From positions 1-64,000 of the forward strand of contig JALHOF010000016.1 of the NCBI GenBank assembly GCA_022843145.1: a stretch of 64,000 nucleotides of DNA, read 5' to 3'. A program made the position numbers and the translations under genes. A model generated the notes under the pieces. It saw only the letters and a program-made list of their open reading frames with translations, ran no database searches and was not told the DNA's origin. The DNA is from Hyphomicrobium sp. (GTDB lineage Bacteria; Pseudomonadota; Alphaproteobacteria; Rhizobiales; Hyphomicrobiaceae). Positions 17,333 through 26,468 of the stretch are shown here, one piece after another. Every line of letters starts with the position of its first letter. Within the stretch, counting starts at the first letter, position 1.

Positions 17333-17896
17333 ATGCTCGATGATAAACTTGAGAGTCAGGACGAAATCCCGACCGTGGGCACGGCGCCGGAACAGCCGCA
17401 TGAAAACGGCCCTGCCGAATCTGACCGCGCCATCGCGGCCGGCCCGTCATCGATGTCCGAGGAACAGGAACTAGCCGCTTCGTTGGCAGCCATTCTGGCG
17501 CGAAAGCCACGCCGGCCCGCGACAAAGCCTCCAGCCGGCATCGGCGCTGTGCCGGACGACGCGGACATCGGCGATAGCGAGACTGCGATCGTCTCGCCGA
17601 CGGCGCGGCGCGCATTCGTTTCGGCACTCCGCCATCAGGCTTCTTCCGCCCGCGAACCGGTGAGTGCTTCCGCCGGGGAGGACGGCACGCCCGGTGACGA
17701 TACGGTGCCGCACGACACTGGGAAGTGGCTGGCGGCATCGCGGCGTCGAAGTGTGCGGCGCACGCTGAAAGCGGCCGGAGCATGGGTCGCCACCATCGCC
17801 ATCGGCAGCGCCATCGTTCTGGTCGCCGCCATCGTGCTGTTCGAGGGACCGCGCGATCTCGAAGCGTGGCTCGATCTCGCCTATCGCACGCTGTAA
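17333..17896 (+). CDS. Hypothetical C-terminal membrane-anchored protein
   Basis: A 187-residue protein I do not recognise. Residues 1-150 are hydrophilic and Pro/Ala/Glu-rich, probably disordered. One membrane span, AAGAWVATIAIGSAIVLVAA, lies near residue 155, followed by a short tail ending in LDLAYRTL. GGGAG lies 7-8 nt before the ATG (MLDDKLESQD). An upstream open extension of 90 residues has no start signal. The layout suggests an inner-membrane protein with a long soluble N-terminal arm. Confidence 0.6.
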   Translation: MLDDKLESQDEIPTVGTAPEQPHENGPAESDRAIAAGPSSMSEEQELAASLAAILARKPRRPATKPPAGIGAVPDDADIGDSETAIVSPTARRAFVSALRHQASSAREPVSASAGEDGTPGDDTVPHDTGKWLAASRRRSVRRTLKAAGAWVATIAIGSAIVLVAAIVLFEGPRDLEAWLDLAYRTL

Positions 17897-18040
17897 ATCG
17901 ACGGAGGCCGCTCCTCGTCACCTGTGCGACCGTCCTCACACTGTGGACATCGTTCTCCCGGCCACACATGAACCGATCGCCGCAACATATGCTGCACGCA
18001 CGTAGATCAGGCCCGCGACGGGCAGGAGTGGCGGCGGACC

Positions 18041-19153
18041 ATGCGGCTTGCGACGTACAATATCGAGAACCTGTTCACGCGCGCTCGCGCCCTCAATTTC
18101 GAGACTTGGGCTGAGGGGCGTCCGATCCTAGAGAAGTACGCCGAACTCAACCAGTTGTTCGAGGAAGCCGTCTACACCGACGCCGTCAAATCGCGCATGC
18201 TGGCGCTGACGACCGACCTCGGCATCGCGAAGACGAACGAGGGGCAATATGTCATCCTGCGTGAGAACCGCGGCAAGTTCTCGACCTATAGCCGCCTCAA
18301 CGGCACCCGCATAGTCGCCACCGGCCGGGCCAATTGGATCGGCTGGGTCGAGCTCAAGACGTAAATCATCAACGAGACCGCGACGAGAAATACAGCGCAG
18401 GTCGTCCGCGACGTGGCGCCGGATGTGCTCGGCGTCGTCGAATGCGAGGGCCGTTCGGCGCTGTTGCAATTCTCCGACCACCTGCTTCCGGCCGTAAAGT
18501 CGGTTCCGTTCGCGCAGGCCATGCTGATCGACGGCAACGATGGCCGCGGCATCGACGTCGGCCTCTTGTCGAGGCGCGGTTATGAGATCGGCTGGATGAA
18601 AAGCCACGTCGACGACCGCACGACGAACGGCGAGCGCGTGTTCAGCCGCGACTGTCCCGAGTATGGCATCTGGACTCCGTCCGGCGCGACGGTCTGGGTG
18701 CTCGTCAACCACTTCAAGAGTAAAGGGTATGGGAGCCAGGACAGCTCCGACAGGAAGCGTTGGCTGCAAGCGGAAGCGGTCCGCCTGATTGTCGAACGGC
18801 TGAAACTCGAGGGCGCGGAGCTGATCGCCGTCATTGGCGACCTCAACGATACGCCAGCCAGCGCGACCCTCGCGCCGCTGTTCGGGGAAGCCGGCATGCG
18901 CGATATTTCCGAGCATCCCGCCTACGTGAGCGACGGCCGGGCCGGCACTTATCAGCGTGGCAACGACCGAGAGAAGATCGACTACATCCTGTTGTCGCCG
19001 AAGCTCTACGACCGCGTAACGGGCGGCGGCATCTGGCGCAAGGGCGTCTGGGGCCCTAACAAGACGCCCGCCTGGGACGTTTATCCAGAGATGACGTCGT
19101 CCTACCACGCCGCGTCTGATCATGCCTGCTTGTGGGCCGACATCGACGTTTGA
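18041..19153 (+). pseudogene. Endonuclease/exonuclease/phosphatase family gene with an in-frame stop
   Basis: The reading frame MRLATYNIENLFTRARALNF to the end (DHACLWADIDV) is continuous over 371 codons except for a single TAA at 18362-18364, after VELKT. The part after the stop, IINETATRNTAQVVRDVAPD, continues in the same frame without an indel. Hallmarks of the EEP superfamily are all present: ATYNIENLF, VVECEGR, LVNHFKSKGYG, AVIGDLNDTPAS, KIDYILLSPK and the final SDH. This looks like a recent nonsense mutation, or a sequencing error. GGAG precedes the ATG. Confidence 0.85.
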
Positions 19154-19319
19154 GCTGGAATGCCGCCGCTCCAGAATCCCGTTTTTCAATGCCGAGCACT
19201 CTGTCGGCGAGACCATCCGTTGAGTGCAATGCGCGGCCGATGCCGCTACTCGCCAGCGGCGAACCCGCATTCGGCACGACGATTCTCGATGAGCGACCAA
19301 ATTTGATTCAGAGAAAAAA

Positions 19320-19334
19320 GAACGTGACAAGAAC
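19320..19334. promoter_or_regulatory. GAAC-N7-GAAC motif resembling an alphaproteobacterial SOS box
   Basis: GAAC at 19320-19323 and again at 19331-19334 with a 7-nt spacer, the direct-repeat form of the alphaproteobacterial LexA box. It lies 55 bp before the next gene start. About two such matches are expected by chance in a window of this size, so this is weak. Confidence 0.2.
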
Positions 19335-19388
19335 GTTTAGGGAATCTACTGTGGTCAGATCGATAATGTAGCGTGTGTGGAGGGATCG

Positions 19389-20033
19389 ATGTGGAGTTGG
19401 CAGAGGCTCGCGATCGGCATCGTCGCGATTGGTGCAACGGCGCAGGTCCTGGCACAGGATACCGCGCAACCGGAACGTCGTGCCGAAGCTCCGGCCGCGC
19501 TGCTGCATCTGCCTCCGGCGGCGCCACAGACAGCCCCGCCCATCTCCACCGCCGCAGTCGCTGTCGCCGCCGCGAATAATCCCGGGCTGACCGGCGAGAG
19601 CGGTTCTTCAGCGTCGCCTCCGGCACGGCCCGCCGATACTATTCCACAGGCAGATGTCACGCGGGCACAAGCAGATCGGGCGCCCGAGCGCCCGGAGTGG
19701 GTTCGCGACGCAGGGCCGCGCGCGGCCGGCGATAGGTCACGGCCACGCTATGTTCAGGATCGATCACGCTATCGCGCGAGATATTCTGGCGCCGACTGGC
19801 CACTCGGCCAGAGCCGGAGGTTTGAAGGTCCGCGTGACGCCTATGGCGGACGCTGGATCTACTTGCGGCCGTCGCGGCAAGCAAGCGCCCGATACGACGG
19901 CCGTTATGGCGCAAGAGTCGTGCAGCATGACCAGCAACGTCGCTACTCACCGCAGCGCCCGTCGTATCGTTCCGATCCCTATGCCAGGCAGGACCAGCGG
20001 CTCTACGGGCCACCGTCGCGGCGATACGACTGA
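19389..20033 (+). CDS. Hypothetical secreted Arg/Tyr/Pro-rich protein
   Basis: A 214-residue protein with a signal peptide (LAIGIVAIGATAQVLAQ). An Ala/Pro-rich segment follows, then a basic, aromatic C-terminal half full of R-Y and R-S-Y pairs (SRPRYVQDRSRYRARY, RRYSPQRPSYRSDPYARQ). GGAGGG lies 6 nt before the ATG. I do not recognise a family. The composition suggests a disordered periplasmic or surface-associated basic protein. Confidence 0.65.
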   Translation: MWSWQRLAIGIVAIGATAQVLAQDTAQPERRAEAPAALLHLPPAAPQTAPPISTAAVAVAAANNPGLTGESGSSASPPARPADTIPQADVTRAQADRAPERPEWVRDAGPRAAGDRSRPRYVQDRSRYRARYSGADWPLGQSRRFEGPRDAYGGRWIYLRPSRQASARYDGRYGARVVQHDQQRRYSPQRPSYRSDPYARQDQRLYGPPSRRYD

Positions 20034-20242
20034 CCGGCCTGAAATCGACGTGCGCGATTTCAGTCGCCGATGATTGCAGCACATCCGCCGGGAACTCGGT
20101 GCGGCGGCGGCGCGTTGTTTGTGGGAAGTCGTATCGGAATGGAGCCTCTTTGGCGCTTCTGCGGATCGTGACGTGTGCGTCGCCGTAGCCGAACCGCAGA
20201 GCAAAGCCGAACACCGATGCACGAACCGCGAGAGGCAACGTC

Positions 20243-20578
20243 ATGCGCACAACTTTCCTCGTACTTGCAGGTTCAGCGATGCTGGTCGCTGGCAGCGCGT
20301 TGGCACAGGATGCCCAGGTTACAAATTCCCCGGCGAAGGCTACATGTCCCACCAAAGCTGAACAGAATGCCGCGCTGAGCGATCCGAAAGCGCCTGGTCC
20401 GAACAATCCGGATGCTGCGATGGCCGCCGAGAAAAGCGCCATTTTGCCGAGTGCACCCGGAGATACGAAGTCGGCCGCGGCCACGGTGCAGCGTCAAGGC
20501 GAAGCGGTTGCGTCACCGCTTGATTGCGAACTCGTGCCTGGACACGCCAATTCTCCTGATCCCAAATCGAATAAATGA
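20243..20578 (+). CDS. Hypothetical small secreted protein
   Basis: A 111-residue protein with a clear signal peptide (TTFLVLAGSAMLVAGSALAQ) and a low-complexity mature part rich in Ala, Pro, Asn and Lys, with two Cys (KATCPTK and LDCELV). GAGAGG precedes the ATG. No known domain was recognised. It is convergent with the PRMT-like gene, 27 bp away. Confidence 0.65.
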   Translation: MRTTFLVLAGSAMLVAGSALAQDAQVTNSPAKATCPTKAEQNAALSDPKAPGPNNPDAAMAAEKSAILPSAPGDTKSAAATVQRQGEAVASPLDCELVPGHANSPDPKSNK

Positions 20579-20605
20579 CTTCGGCCGCACGTTGACCGGA
20601 TCCAT

Positions 20606-21568
20606 CTACGGCAAGAAACCTTTGTCGAGATCGAGCGCCTGACGGCCGCAACTCTTGCCCGCCTTGTCGAGATGAGTTGCGGTCCAAGCGATATGCGTGC
20701 CGCCCTCGCTCGACGATTTTGACCGGATCGAGAGCGTAACGGTCTCACCCGCGGAAATCTGCATCGGCTGCAGCAGAGGAAGATAAAGCTGTTCCCAATG
20801 CGTCCGCGGCGCAGTGGGAGCGGTCGACAAAACAATCCCCGGCACGAGTTCGGCTTCCCACCACATCGCGAACCCGAACACCGTTGCCGGACTCGTCAAT
20901 GCCCAGCGCACCTCTCCCTTCCGGCTTGCACGATAATCGCGGCCGAGATCGACGGTATCCCAGACGACGGCGCCATCGACGGGGGCCGCGGCGGGAGTCG
21001 TGGACCCTCCGAGGCATTCGCGCGGCTCGATGGAGCGGACGTAAATGTTGTTGAGGCTCATGAGCCGCGCCGGTTCGAAGTCGATGCCAAGCCCGACCCG
21101 GTCCCAAACCATGAGTTCGTCGTGAATGCGCGGCGCGATGACCGGCGCGACAAACTGGGTGATGCGTCGCGGTAAGACAACGCCACCCGGCTTCAAATGA
21201 CGCGCCCGTGCATCCTTGACTGTCTCGAGGATATTCTCTTCCAGCGCGTAGTTTCCGAGCGTCTCCGAGACGACGACATCGACCAATGGCGGATCGGCCA
21301 TTTCCGTCGAATGGCAGGGGAAGAGGTGGCAATTCTTGACCCGGTTGCGCTTCAGGATCTCGGCTGCCACGCCAGCGACTTCGGCGGTCTCATAGAGAAA
21401 GACGTCCTTCGCGCCGAGCTTGGACGCGATCAGCCCCAAAAGTCCCGTGCCCGCACCGATGTCCGCGACGGTCGTCACGCCTGGCACGATCACCGTCTTC
21501 AACGCATCGTGAAACGCGCGGTTGCGAATGCCGTCGGCGATCAGCGTGCGGTGGTATTCGATGCGCAT
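20606..21568 (-). CDS. Protein arginine methyltransferase (PRMT)-like enzyme
   Basis: A 320-residue class I SAM methyltransferase with the PRMT signature set. ADGIRNRAFHDAL precedes motif I, VADIGAGTGLLGLIASKLGA. The double-E loop reads SETLGNYALEE, and the THW loop reads RTHWEQLYLPL. A C-terminal beta-barrel-like region follows. These features are those of eukaryotic-type arginine methyltransferases, which occur sporadically in bacteria. The gene follows the TrmH gene by only 3 bp and is the last of a three-methyltransferase operon. Its substrate is unknown. Confidence 0.78.
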   Translation of the reverse strand: MRIEYHRTLIADGIRNRAFHDALKTVIVPGVTTVADIGAGTGLLGLIASKLGAKDVFLYETAEVAGVAAEILKRNRVKNCHLFPCHSTEMADPPLVDVVVSETLGNYALEENILETVKDARARHLKPGGVVLPRRITQFVAPVIAPRIHDELMVWDRVGLGIDFEPARLMSLNNIYVRSIEPRECLGGSTTPAAAPVDGAVVWDTVDLGRDYRASRKGEVRWALTSPATVFGFAMWWEAELVPGIVLSTAPTAPRTHWEQLYLPLLQPMQISAGETVTLSIRSKSSSEGGTHIAWTATHLDKAGKSCGRQALDLDKGFLP

Positions 21569-21571
21569 TGG

Positions 21572-22408
21572 TCAGAGCCTCAGGTGTTCGCCACGGATCT
21601 GATACAGCGCGAGCGCTGTCGCCACTGCCAGATTGAGGCTGTCGAGCGATCCCGCCATCGGGATTCTGACCAGACGCGAGCAAACTTGCGCCATCGCGTC
21701 CGACAGACCGGGCCCCTCGCTTCCCATGACCAACAGCGTGGGCGCCTTGTAGTCGACTGTGCGAAAGTCGGCCGTGCCGTCGAGATGCGTTCCGACCACG
21801 TCGCCAGTCCAAGTCGGGCGCCACGACAAGAAATCGGCGAGCGTCACGCGTGCGATGGGCACCGTGAAGATCGAGCCCATTGTCGCGCGCACGCACTCTC
21901 GTGAGTACGGATCGCAACAATTGCCGACGAGGATCACGCCCGAGGCGCCGACCGCATCGGCCGTGCGCACGATGGTGCCGAGGTTGCCGGGGTCACGCAC
22001 TTCTTCGAGCACGACCCAGCAACTCGTCGGGGTCAAACGCGCGGCGTCGGGCATTTCGGCCCAACGCTGCCGGAACACGCCGAGCATGGTTTGCGGATTG
22101 TCTTTCGCCGCGAGCTTTCCGAGGACCGCCTCCGAGACCTCGAGCACTTCTGCGCGGGAGTTCGCCGCCCATGCCAAGAGACCTTTAGCGATTCCGCTAT
22201 CGGCCGCGCCGGCAAGATGCACCAGCGTTTCAGCCGTGAACCCGGCATCGCGCGCCGTCACCAGAATCGATGCGCCTTCGGCGACGAACAATCCAGTTTC
22301 CTTGCGCTCCTTGCGCATCTCGAGCGCGCGAATGGCCTTCACCCGATCGTTTGTGAGGCTGGTGATACGAGTAGGCACGACGCGCGGGTCGCGGGTCGAT
22401 CCGGTCAT
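21572..22408 (-). CDS. TrmH (SpoU) family RNA 2'-O-methyltransferase
   Basis: A 278-residue SPOUT enzyme. The N-terminal substrate-binding part has ITSLTNDRVKAIRALEMRKE and ETGLFVAEG. The three SpoU motifs follow: VRDPGNLGTIVRTADAVGAS, LLVMGSEGPGLS and IPMAGSLDSLNLAVATALAL. It methylates rRNA or tRNA ribose; which nucleotide cannot be told. Its ATG overlaps the stop of the upstream methyltransferase (ATGA). Confidence 0.88.
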   Translation of the reverse strand: MTGSTRDPRVVPTRITSLTNDRVKAIRALEMRKERKETGLFVAEGASILVTARDAGFTAETLVHLAGAADSGIAKGLLAWAANSRAEVLEVSEAVLGKLAAKDNPQTMLGVFRQRWAEMPDAARLTPTSCWVVLEEVRDPGNLGTIVRTADAVGASGVILVGNCCDPYSRECVRATMGSIFTVPIARVTLADFLSWRPTWTGDVVGTHLDGTADFRTVDYKAPTLLVMGSEGPGLSDAMAQVCSRLVRIPMAGSLDSLNLAVATALALYQIRGEHLRL

Positions 22409-23352
22409 GGCGCCACCCAGCGCGTGAAGAGTGACGTCGGCACCGCGAATCCACCTTTTGGAGGTGCGATGGCGAGTTCTCCCGTGTCGAACGTACCGCC
22501 GCGCTCGTGCAGCGTCTGCCGCATCAACTGGTCGAACGCGAGTGCCGACGCCCGGATCGCGTACACCGTCAGGATCATCGAAGCTTGGCGCGGCGCAACG
22601 AGAGCCGAGCAGTCGCGCAGCAGCGGAGGCAAACCTGCGAACAAGTCCCAAACCTCGCCGTCAGGGCCACGCCCGAACTTCGGCGGATCGACGAGGATCA
22701 CATGATACGTCTTTCCGCGACGGACCTCACGCGCGACGAACTTGACCGCATCGTCGAGGATCCAGCGGATCGGTTTATCTGTCAGCTTCGACGCGGCCTG
22801 GTTGTCCTTACCCCACGCGATCGACTTTTTCGAAGCGTCGATATGGGTGACTTCGGCCCCCGCCGCCGCCGCGATCAACGAAGCGGCTCCGGTGTAGGCA
22901 AAGAGATTGAGCACGCGCGGTCTTTCACCGGTCACCGCCGCGATTCGCGACAACATCCAGACCCAATGTGGATGTTGCTCCGGAAATAGCCCGAGGTGCC
23001 AAAGCCCCTGCATGCGGCACTGCATGGTGACATTCAACGCCGCCGGCTGCGCCGCGCCTGGCAGCGCGGCGTCGGCACGCACGTCGATCCGCACTGGCCA
23101 GCTTTCTGGAACCGCCCGGTCGACACGCCACTTGCCTTTTTCCTCGTCCTCGCCTGACGCCGAGAATACGGCGTGCGCCTTGGTCCAATCCGTCGGCGGC
23201 AGCGCCGGACGCCACAGTGCTTGCGCTTCCGGCCTGTCGACGAGCACGCTTCCGAACCGCTCAAGCTTGCGGCCGGCACCTGAATCGACGAGCGCGTAGT
23301 CGCCGAAACCTGACGACGTGACGAGGGATAATTGGCTGAGCGTTGACGACAT
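22405..23352 (-). CDS. Class I SAM-dependent methyltransferase, RlmI/YccW-like
   Basis: A 315-residue enzyme. Motif I is VLNLFAYTGAASLIAAAAGA, followed by VTHIDASKKSIAWGKDNQ and the catalytic-loop VILVDPPKFGRGPDGEVW. This arrangement matches the methyltransferase domain of 23S rRNA m5C1962 enzymes (RlmI) and relatives, but there is no clear N-terminal PUA domain. The start is the ATG giving MSSTLSQLSL. It is the first of three overlapping or abutting methyltransferase genes. Confidence 0.82.
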   Translation of the reverse strand: MSSTLSQLSLVTSSGFGDYALVDSGAGRKLERFGSVLVDRPEAQALWRPALPPTDWTKAHAVFSASGEDEEKGKWRVDRAVPESWPVRIDVRADAALPGAAQPAALNVTMQCRMQGLWHLGLFPEQHPHWVWMLSRIAAVTGERPRVLNLFAYTGAASLIAAAAGAEVTHIDASKKSIAWGKDNQAASKLTDKPIRWILDDAVKFVAREVRRGKTYHVILVDPPKFGRGPDGEVWDLFAGLPPLLRDCSALVAPRQASMILTVYAIRASALAFDQLMRQTLHERGGTFDTGELAIAPPKGGFAVPTSLFTRWVAP

Positions 23353-23429
23353 GAAGCGCTGGTCCGGCGTGGTCCTGAAGCCAGCGCCTTTAGCACGCAT
23401 CCAGCTTCAGTCGAACGATGAAACGAGAA

Positions 23430-23455
23430 ACGGGCAGCCGTTGCGGCCGCCCGTC
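23430..23455 (-). terminator. Hairpin terminator after the OmpA/DUF937 gene
   Basis: Inverted repeat ACGGGC...GCCCGT with an inner GGC/GCC pair. On the minus strand it is followed by TTTCTCGTTTC. It lies about 30 bp after the OmpA-family stop. Confidence 0.6.
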
Positions 23456-23487
23456 TCCTTAACCTTGAATTTCGAGCCCCGTGCCGA

Positions 23488-24972
23488 TCAGCGCTGCCGC
23501 ACGCTCAGAGCCGTCCGGCGGTTCTTGCTGCGGCCTTCCGGCGTCCCGTTGTCGGCCATGGCGTGCTGCTCGCCATAACCTTCGGCGGTCACTCGATCAG
23601 CGCCGATGCCGAGCGCGACGATTTCGCTCATCACCCGCTTCGCCCGATCATCCGACAGCTTGAGGTTCATGGCCGGATCGCCCTGATTGTCGGTATAGCC
23701 GCCGATCTTGATCTGGCTCGACGGGAATGCCTTGAGAATTTCGCCGACAGCTTCAACCTGCGATCGCGACTCGGCCGTCAAATCCGACGACGCGGTTTTG
23801 AAGGTCAGCCGGTCGAAATCGAACCACGTCCCCTTGTCGATCGGGCGCGACGTGTCCTCGAGAAATGCGACGAGCTGGCTCTCGACGCCCTTCTCCGCGA
23901 GTCCGATGGTTTTACCGGTCGGAAGAGCGAGGCTCATCAATCCGCCTGATCCGGGCGTTATCGAAGCGAGAAGAGACACTGCCTTGGCGACGACCGGCGC
24001 AGGAGCCGGCGGCGGCGGAGCGGCCACTACTTTCGGCGCCGGAGCGGGCGCCGGAGCTGGTGCTGCAACGGCCTTTGGCGCGGGCGCCTCGACCTTTGCG
24101 GCGGGCGCAGCGGGCGGCGCCTTGTTGCACTGGCTCAACAGAAACACGGTGCCTGCGAGAATTGCGCCGGTCAGCAGCAATCCCATGATGCTGCCGAGGA
24201 TGGGCGACTTGCGCGGCTCGTCATCGTAATGCTTTGGTGCGGGCGCGGCGGAATGCGTTGCGACGTGCGCGGCGGCAGGTGCTGCCGCAGCAGGCCCGAC
24301 ACGGCCAGCCGGCGTCACAACGGTGGCTGATGGGGGTGCCGCGTGCGCAGCAGCCGCAACCTTGGTCGCAGCGGCGACCGCAGCCGGTGCGGCGGCAGTT
24401 GCGGCCATGGGGGCGCTCATGACGCCCATGATGCTGCTGAGCTGCGCGGGCACGGCACCCATGATGCCGGCCTTTTCCTGACCGAGCAGCATCGAAAGTG
24501 CAGTTCCCGTGAGCGATTTGCCGAGCCTGTTGCCGAGCGCGGAGAGCACCATCGGTCCTGCGAGCGCGAGGAGAGAAGCCGCCGATCCTGCACCCTTGAG
24601 GCCCGCGAGCGAGCCGATCGCGCCGGCGATGCCACCGAGGTTCTTGCCGAACAAGGCGCTCAACAGCGACGAGGCGATCGAGCCGACCGGTCCACCCGCC
24701 GCGTTCGGTGCAAGCAGGGAGCCGACCGATCCGAGGACGCCGCCGCCCGGCCCGAGCAATCCGCCGATGACCGGGTTTTTGACCATATCGATGACATTGC
24801 CCATCATCGTCGAGTTGCCCGCGCCATTGACGAGCTGCCCCAGAATGGTTGGGAACGCGGCTCCGAGCGCCTTTGCGACGCCGCCTTCGGATTCACCGGT
24901 TGCGCGGGCTGCGGTGCGAAGAAAGTCGGGCGTCATCAGCCCCGACAGCAGATTGAGCGTACTCATCGACAT
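23488..24972 (-). CDS. OmpA-family protein with N-terminal DUF937 (YidB-like) domain
   Basis: A 494-residue protein. Residues 1-170 are a Gly/Ala/Leu-rich DUF937-type region (LLSGLMTPDFLRTAARATGE, VIGGLLGPGGG). An Ala/Pro linker follows, then one membrane span (ILGSIMGLLLTGAILAGTVF near residue 260) and a second long Pro/Ala linker. The C-terminal OmpA peptidoglycan-binding domain has SSQIKIGGYTDNQGDPAMNL and RVTAEGYGEQHAM. It probably tethers the cell envelope to peptidoglycan. GGAGGA lies upstream of the start; the second ATG two codons later is an alternative. Confidence 0.83.
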   Translation of the reverse strand: MSMSTLNLLSGLMTPDFLRTAARATGESEGGVAKALGAAFPTILGQLVNGAGNSTMMGNVIDMVKNPVIGGLLGPGGGVLGSVGSLLAPNAAGGPVGSIASSLLSALFGKNLGGIAGAIGSLAGLKGAGSAASLLALAGPMVLSALGNRLGKSLTGTALSMLLGQEKAGIMGAVPAQLSSIMGVMSAPMAATAAAPAAVAAATKVAAAAHAAPPSATVVTPAGRVGPAAAAPAAAHVATHSAAPAPKHYDDEPRKSPILGSIMGLLLTGAILAGTVFLLSQCNKAPPAAPAAKVEAPAPKAVAAPAPAPAPAPKVVAAPPPPAPAPVVAKAVSLLASITPGSGGLMSLALPTGKTIGLAEKGVESQLVAFLEDTSRPIDKGTWFDFDRLTFKTASSDLTAESRSQVEAVGEILKAFPSSQIKIGGYTDNQGDPAMNLKLSDDRAKRVMSEIVALGIGADRVTAEGYGEQHAMADNGTPEGRSKNRRTALSVRQR

Positions 24973-25236
24973 ATCCTATGCGTCCTCCACAAACACAACG
25001 CCCACATGCTCTACGCACTTTGCGGCTGCGGGCGGCCCCAACCGCCAAGGCCAAGCAACCAGCCCCATGCGACTTCTTACGCCAAAAGCCCAAACGGTGC
25101 CGTCATGTTGATTGCGCGAAACAGTCATTTCCGTTCGGCAAACCGGGCCCCGTGGCCGTTCTGCAACGAACACGGTGCATTTGCAAATGCCGAAAAGGCG
25201 TACATCGGGCGGCCGGTCGCCGAAATAGCGTAACTT

Positions 25237-26365
25237 TTATTCGATGTCGGCGACGTCGCCAGAGCCGCCTTTGATGCGGTGTGCAAGCGTTGCTTCGATG
25301 AACGGATCGATGTCCCCGTCGAGCACCCCACCGGTATCGGACGTCTGCACGCCCGTCCGCAGATCCTTCACCATCTGATAGGGCTGCAGCACGTAGGAGC
25401 GGATCTGGTGGCCCCAGCCGATGTCCGACTTCGCGGCCTGGTCGGCTAAGGCCTTCTCCTCGCGCTTCTTCAATTCGAGATCGAACAGCTTCGATTTCAA
25501 ACGGTTCATCGCCAGTTCGCGGTTTTGATGCTGCGACCGCTGCTCCTGGGCGAAGATCATGATGTTGGTTGGCTTGTGCAAGATGCGGACGGCCGATTCC
25601 GTGCGGTTGACAGACTGGCCGCCGGCGCCTGACGAGCGTGCGAAACTCACCTCGATATCGGCCGGATTGATCTCGATCTGGATCGTATCGTCGATCACCG
25701 GATAAACGGTCACCGACGCAAAACTCGTGTGGCGCCGCGCGTTTGAATCGAACGGCGAAATGCGGACGAGGCGATGGACGCCCGCTTCCGTTTTCAACCA
25801 GCCGTAGGCGTTCTCGCCCGTGATCTCCAGCGTCGCCGATTTGATGCCTGCTTCTTCGCCGGCGCTCTCGTCGATCATCTTGACCTTGAAGCCGCGGCGC
25901 TCAGCCCACCGCATGTACATCCGCAGCAGGATTGACGCCCAATCCTGACTTTCGGTCCCACCCGCCCCCGCATGAACTTCGAGATAGGTGTTGTTGGCGT
26001 CCGCCTCGCCCGAGAGCAATGCTTCGACGCTGCGCCGCTGCGCATCCTGCTCCAGCCTGAGCAGGGCTGCTTCGCCTTCGCTCACGCTCGAAGCGTCGCC
26101 CTCGGCTTCGCCGAGTTCAATGAGGGTGAGACCGTCGTCGAGATCCTGCTCGATGCGCTTGACCCCAGCCACCGCGGCTTCGAGGGTCTGCCTCTGGCGC
26201 ATCACCTTCTGTGCCTTGGCCTGATCGTTCCAAAGGCCCGGGTCCTCGGCCTTGCGGTTCAGTTCCGCGAGCCGGTATTCTGCCGTGTCCCAGTCAAAGA
26301 GACCTCCTCAGGAGGGCGAGAGCCTCCTTGATCTGTTCGACGGATTTCTGCGCCTCAGCGCGCAT
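25237..26365 (-). CDS. prfB: Peptide chain release factor 2, with programmed +1 frameshift
   Basis: RF2 ends translation at UGA and UAA codons. The main frame runs from GAC at 26295 to the stop at 25237 and shows the stop-codon recognition region and the catalytic [17 protein letters not shown] (GGQ motif). The first 23 codons start at ATG 26365 ([16 protein letters not shown]) in another frame and end at TGA 26296-26294. Shifting by one base there gives a continuous 375-residue product, normal for RF2 ([20 protein letters not shown] follows the shift). It is the last gene of the amidase-PBP1A-prfB cluster. Confidence 0.93.
26294..26308 (-). promoter_or_regulatory. RF2 autoregulatory frameshift site
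   Basis: On the minus strand the sequence reads AGGAGG, TCT, CTT, TGA, C. This is an internal Shine-Dalgarno, the slippery CTT codon and the UGA stop followed by C, the same layout as the Escherichia coli prfB site. Low RF2 lets the ribosome slip +1 and make more RF2. Confidence 0.93.
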
Positions 26366-26468
26366 GGGTGGTCTCCGCTTGGATGAGTTGAATGGCGTTC
26401 GCCGTGCGGTATAGGCCGCGTCGCGCTGGCTGTAAACGTGGCCTGGGATCGCGACGGGCTAAGACGTG

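Noticed and set aside
18128-19330. 400-codon minus-strand frame opposite the broken EEP gene
   Set aside because: The plus strand shows all EEP motifs in one frame; the minus product has no recognisable features.
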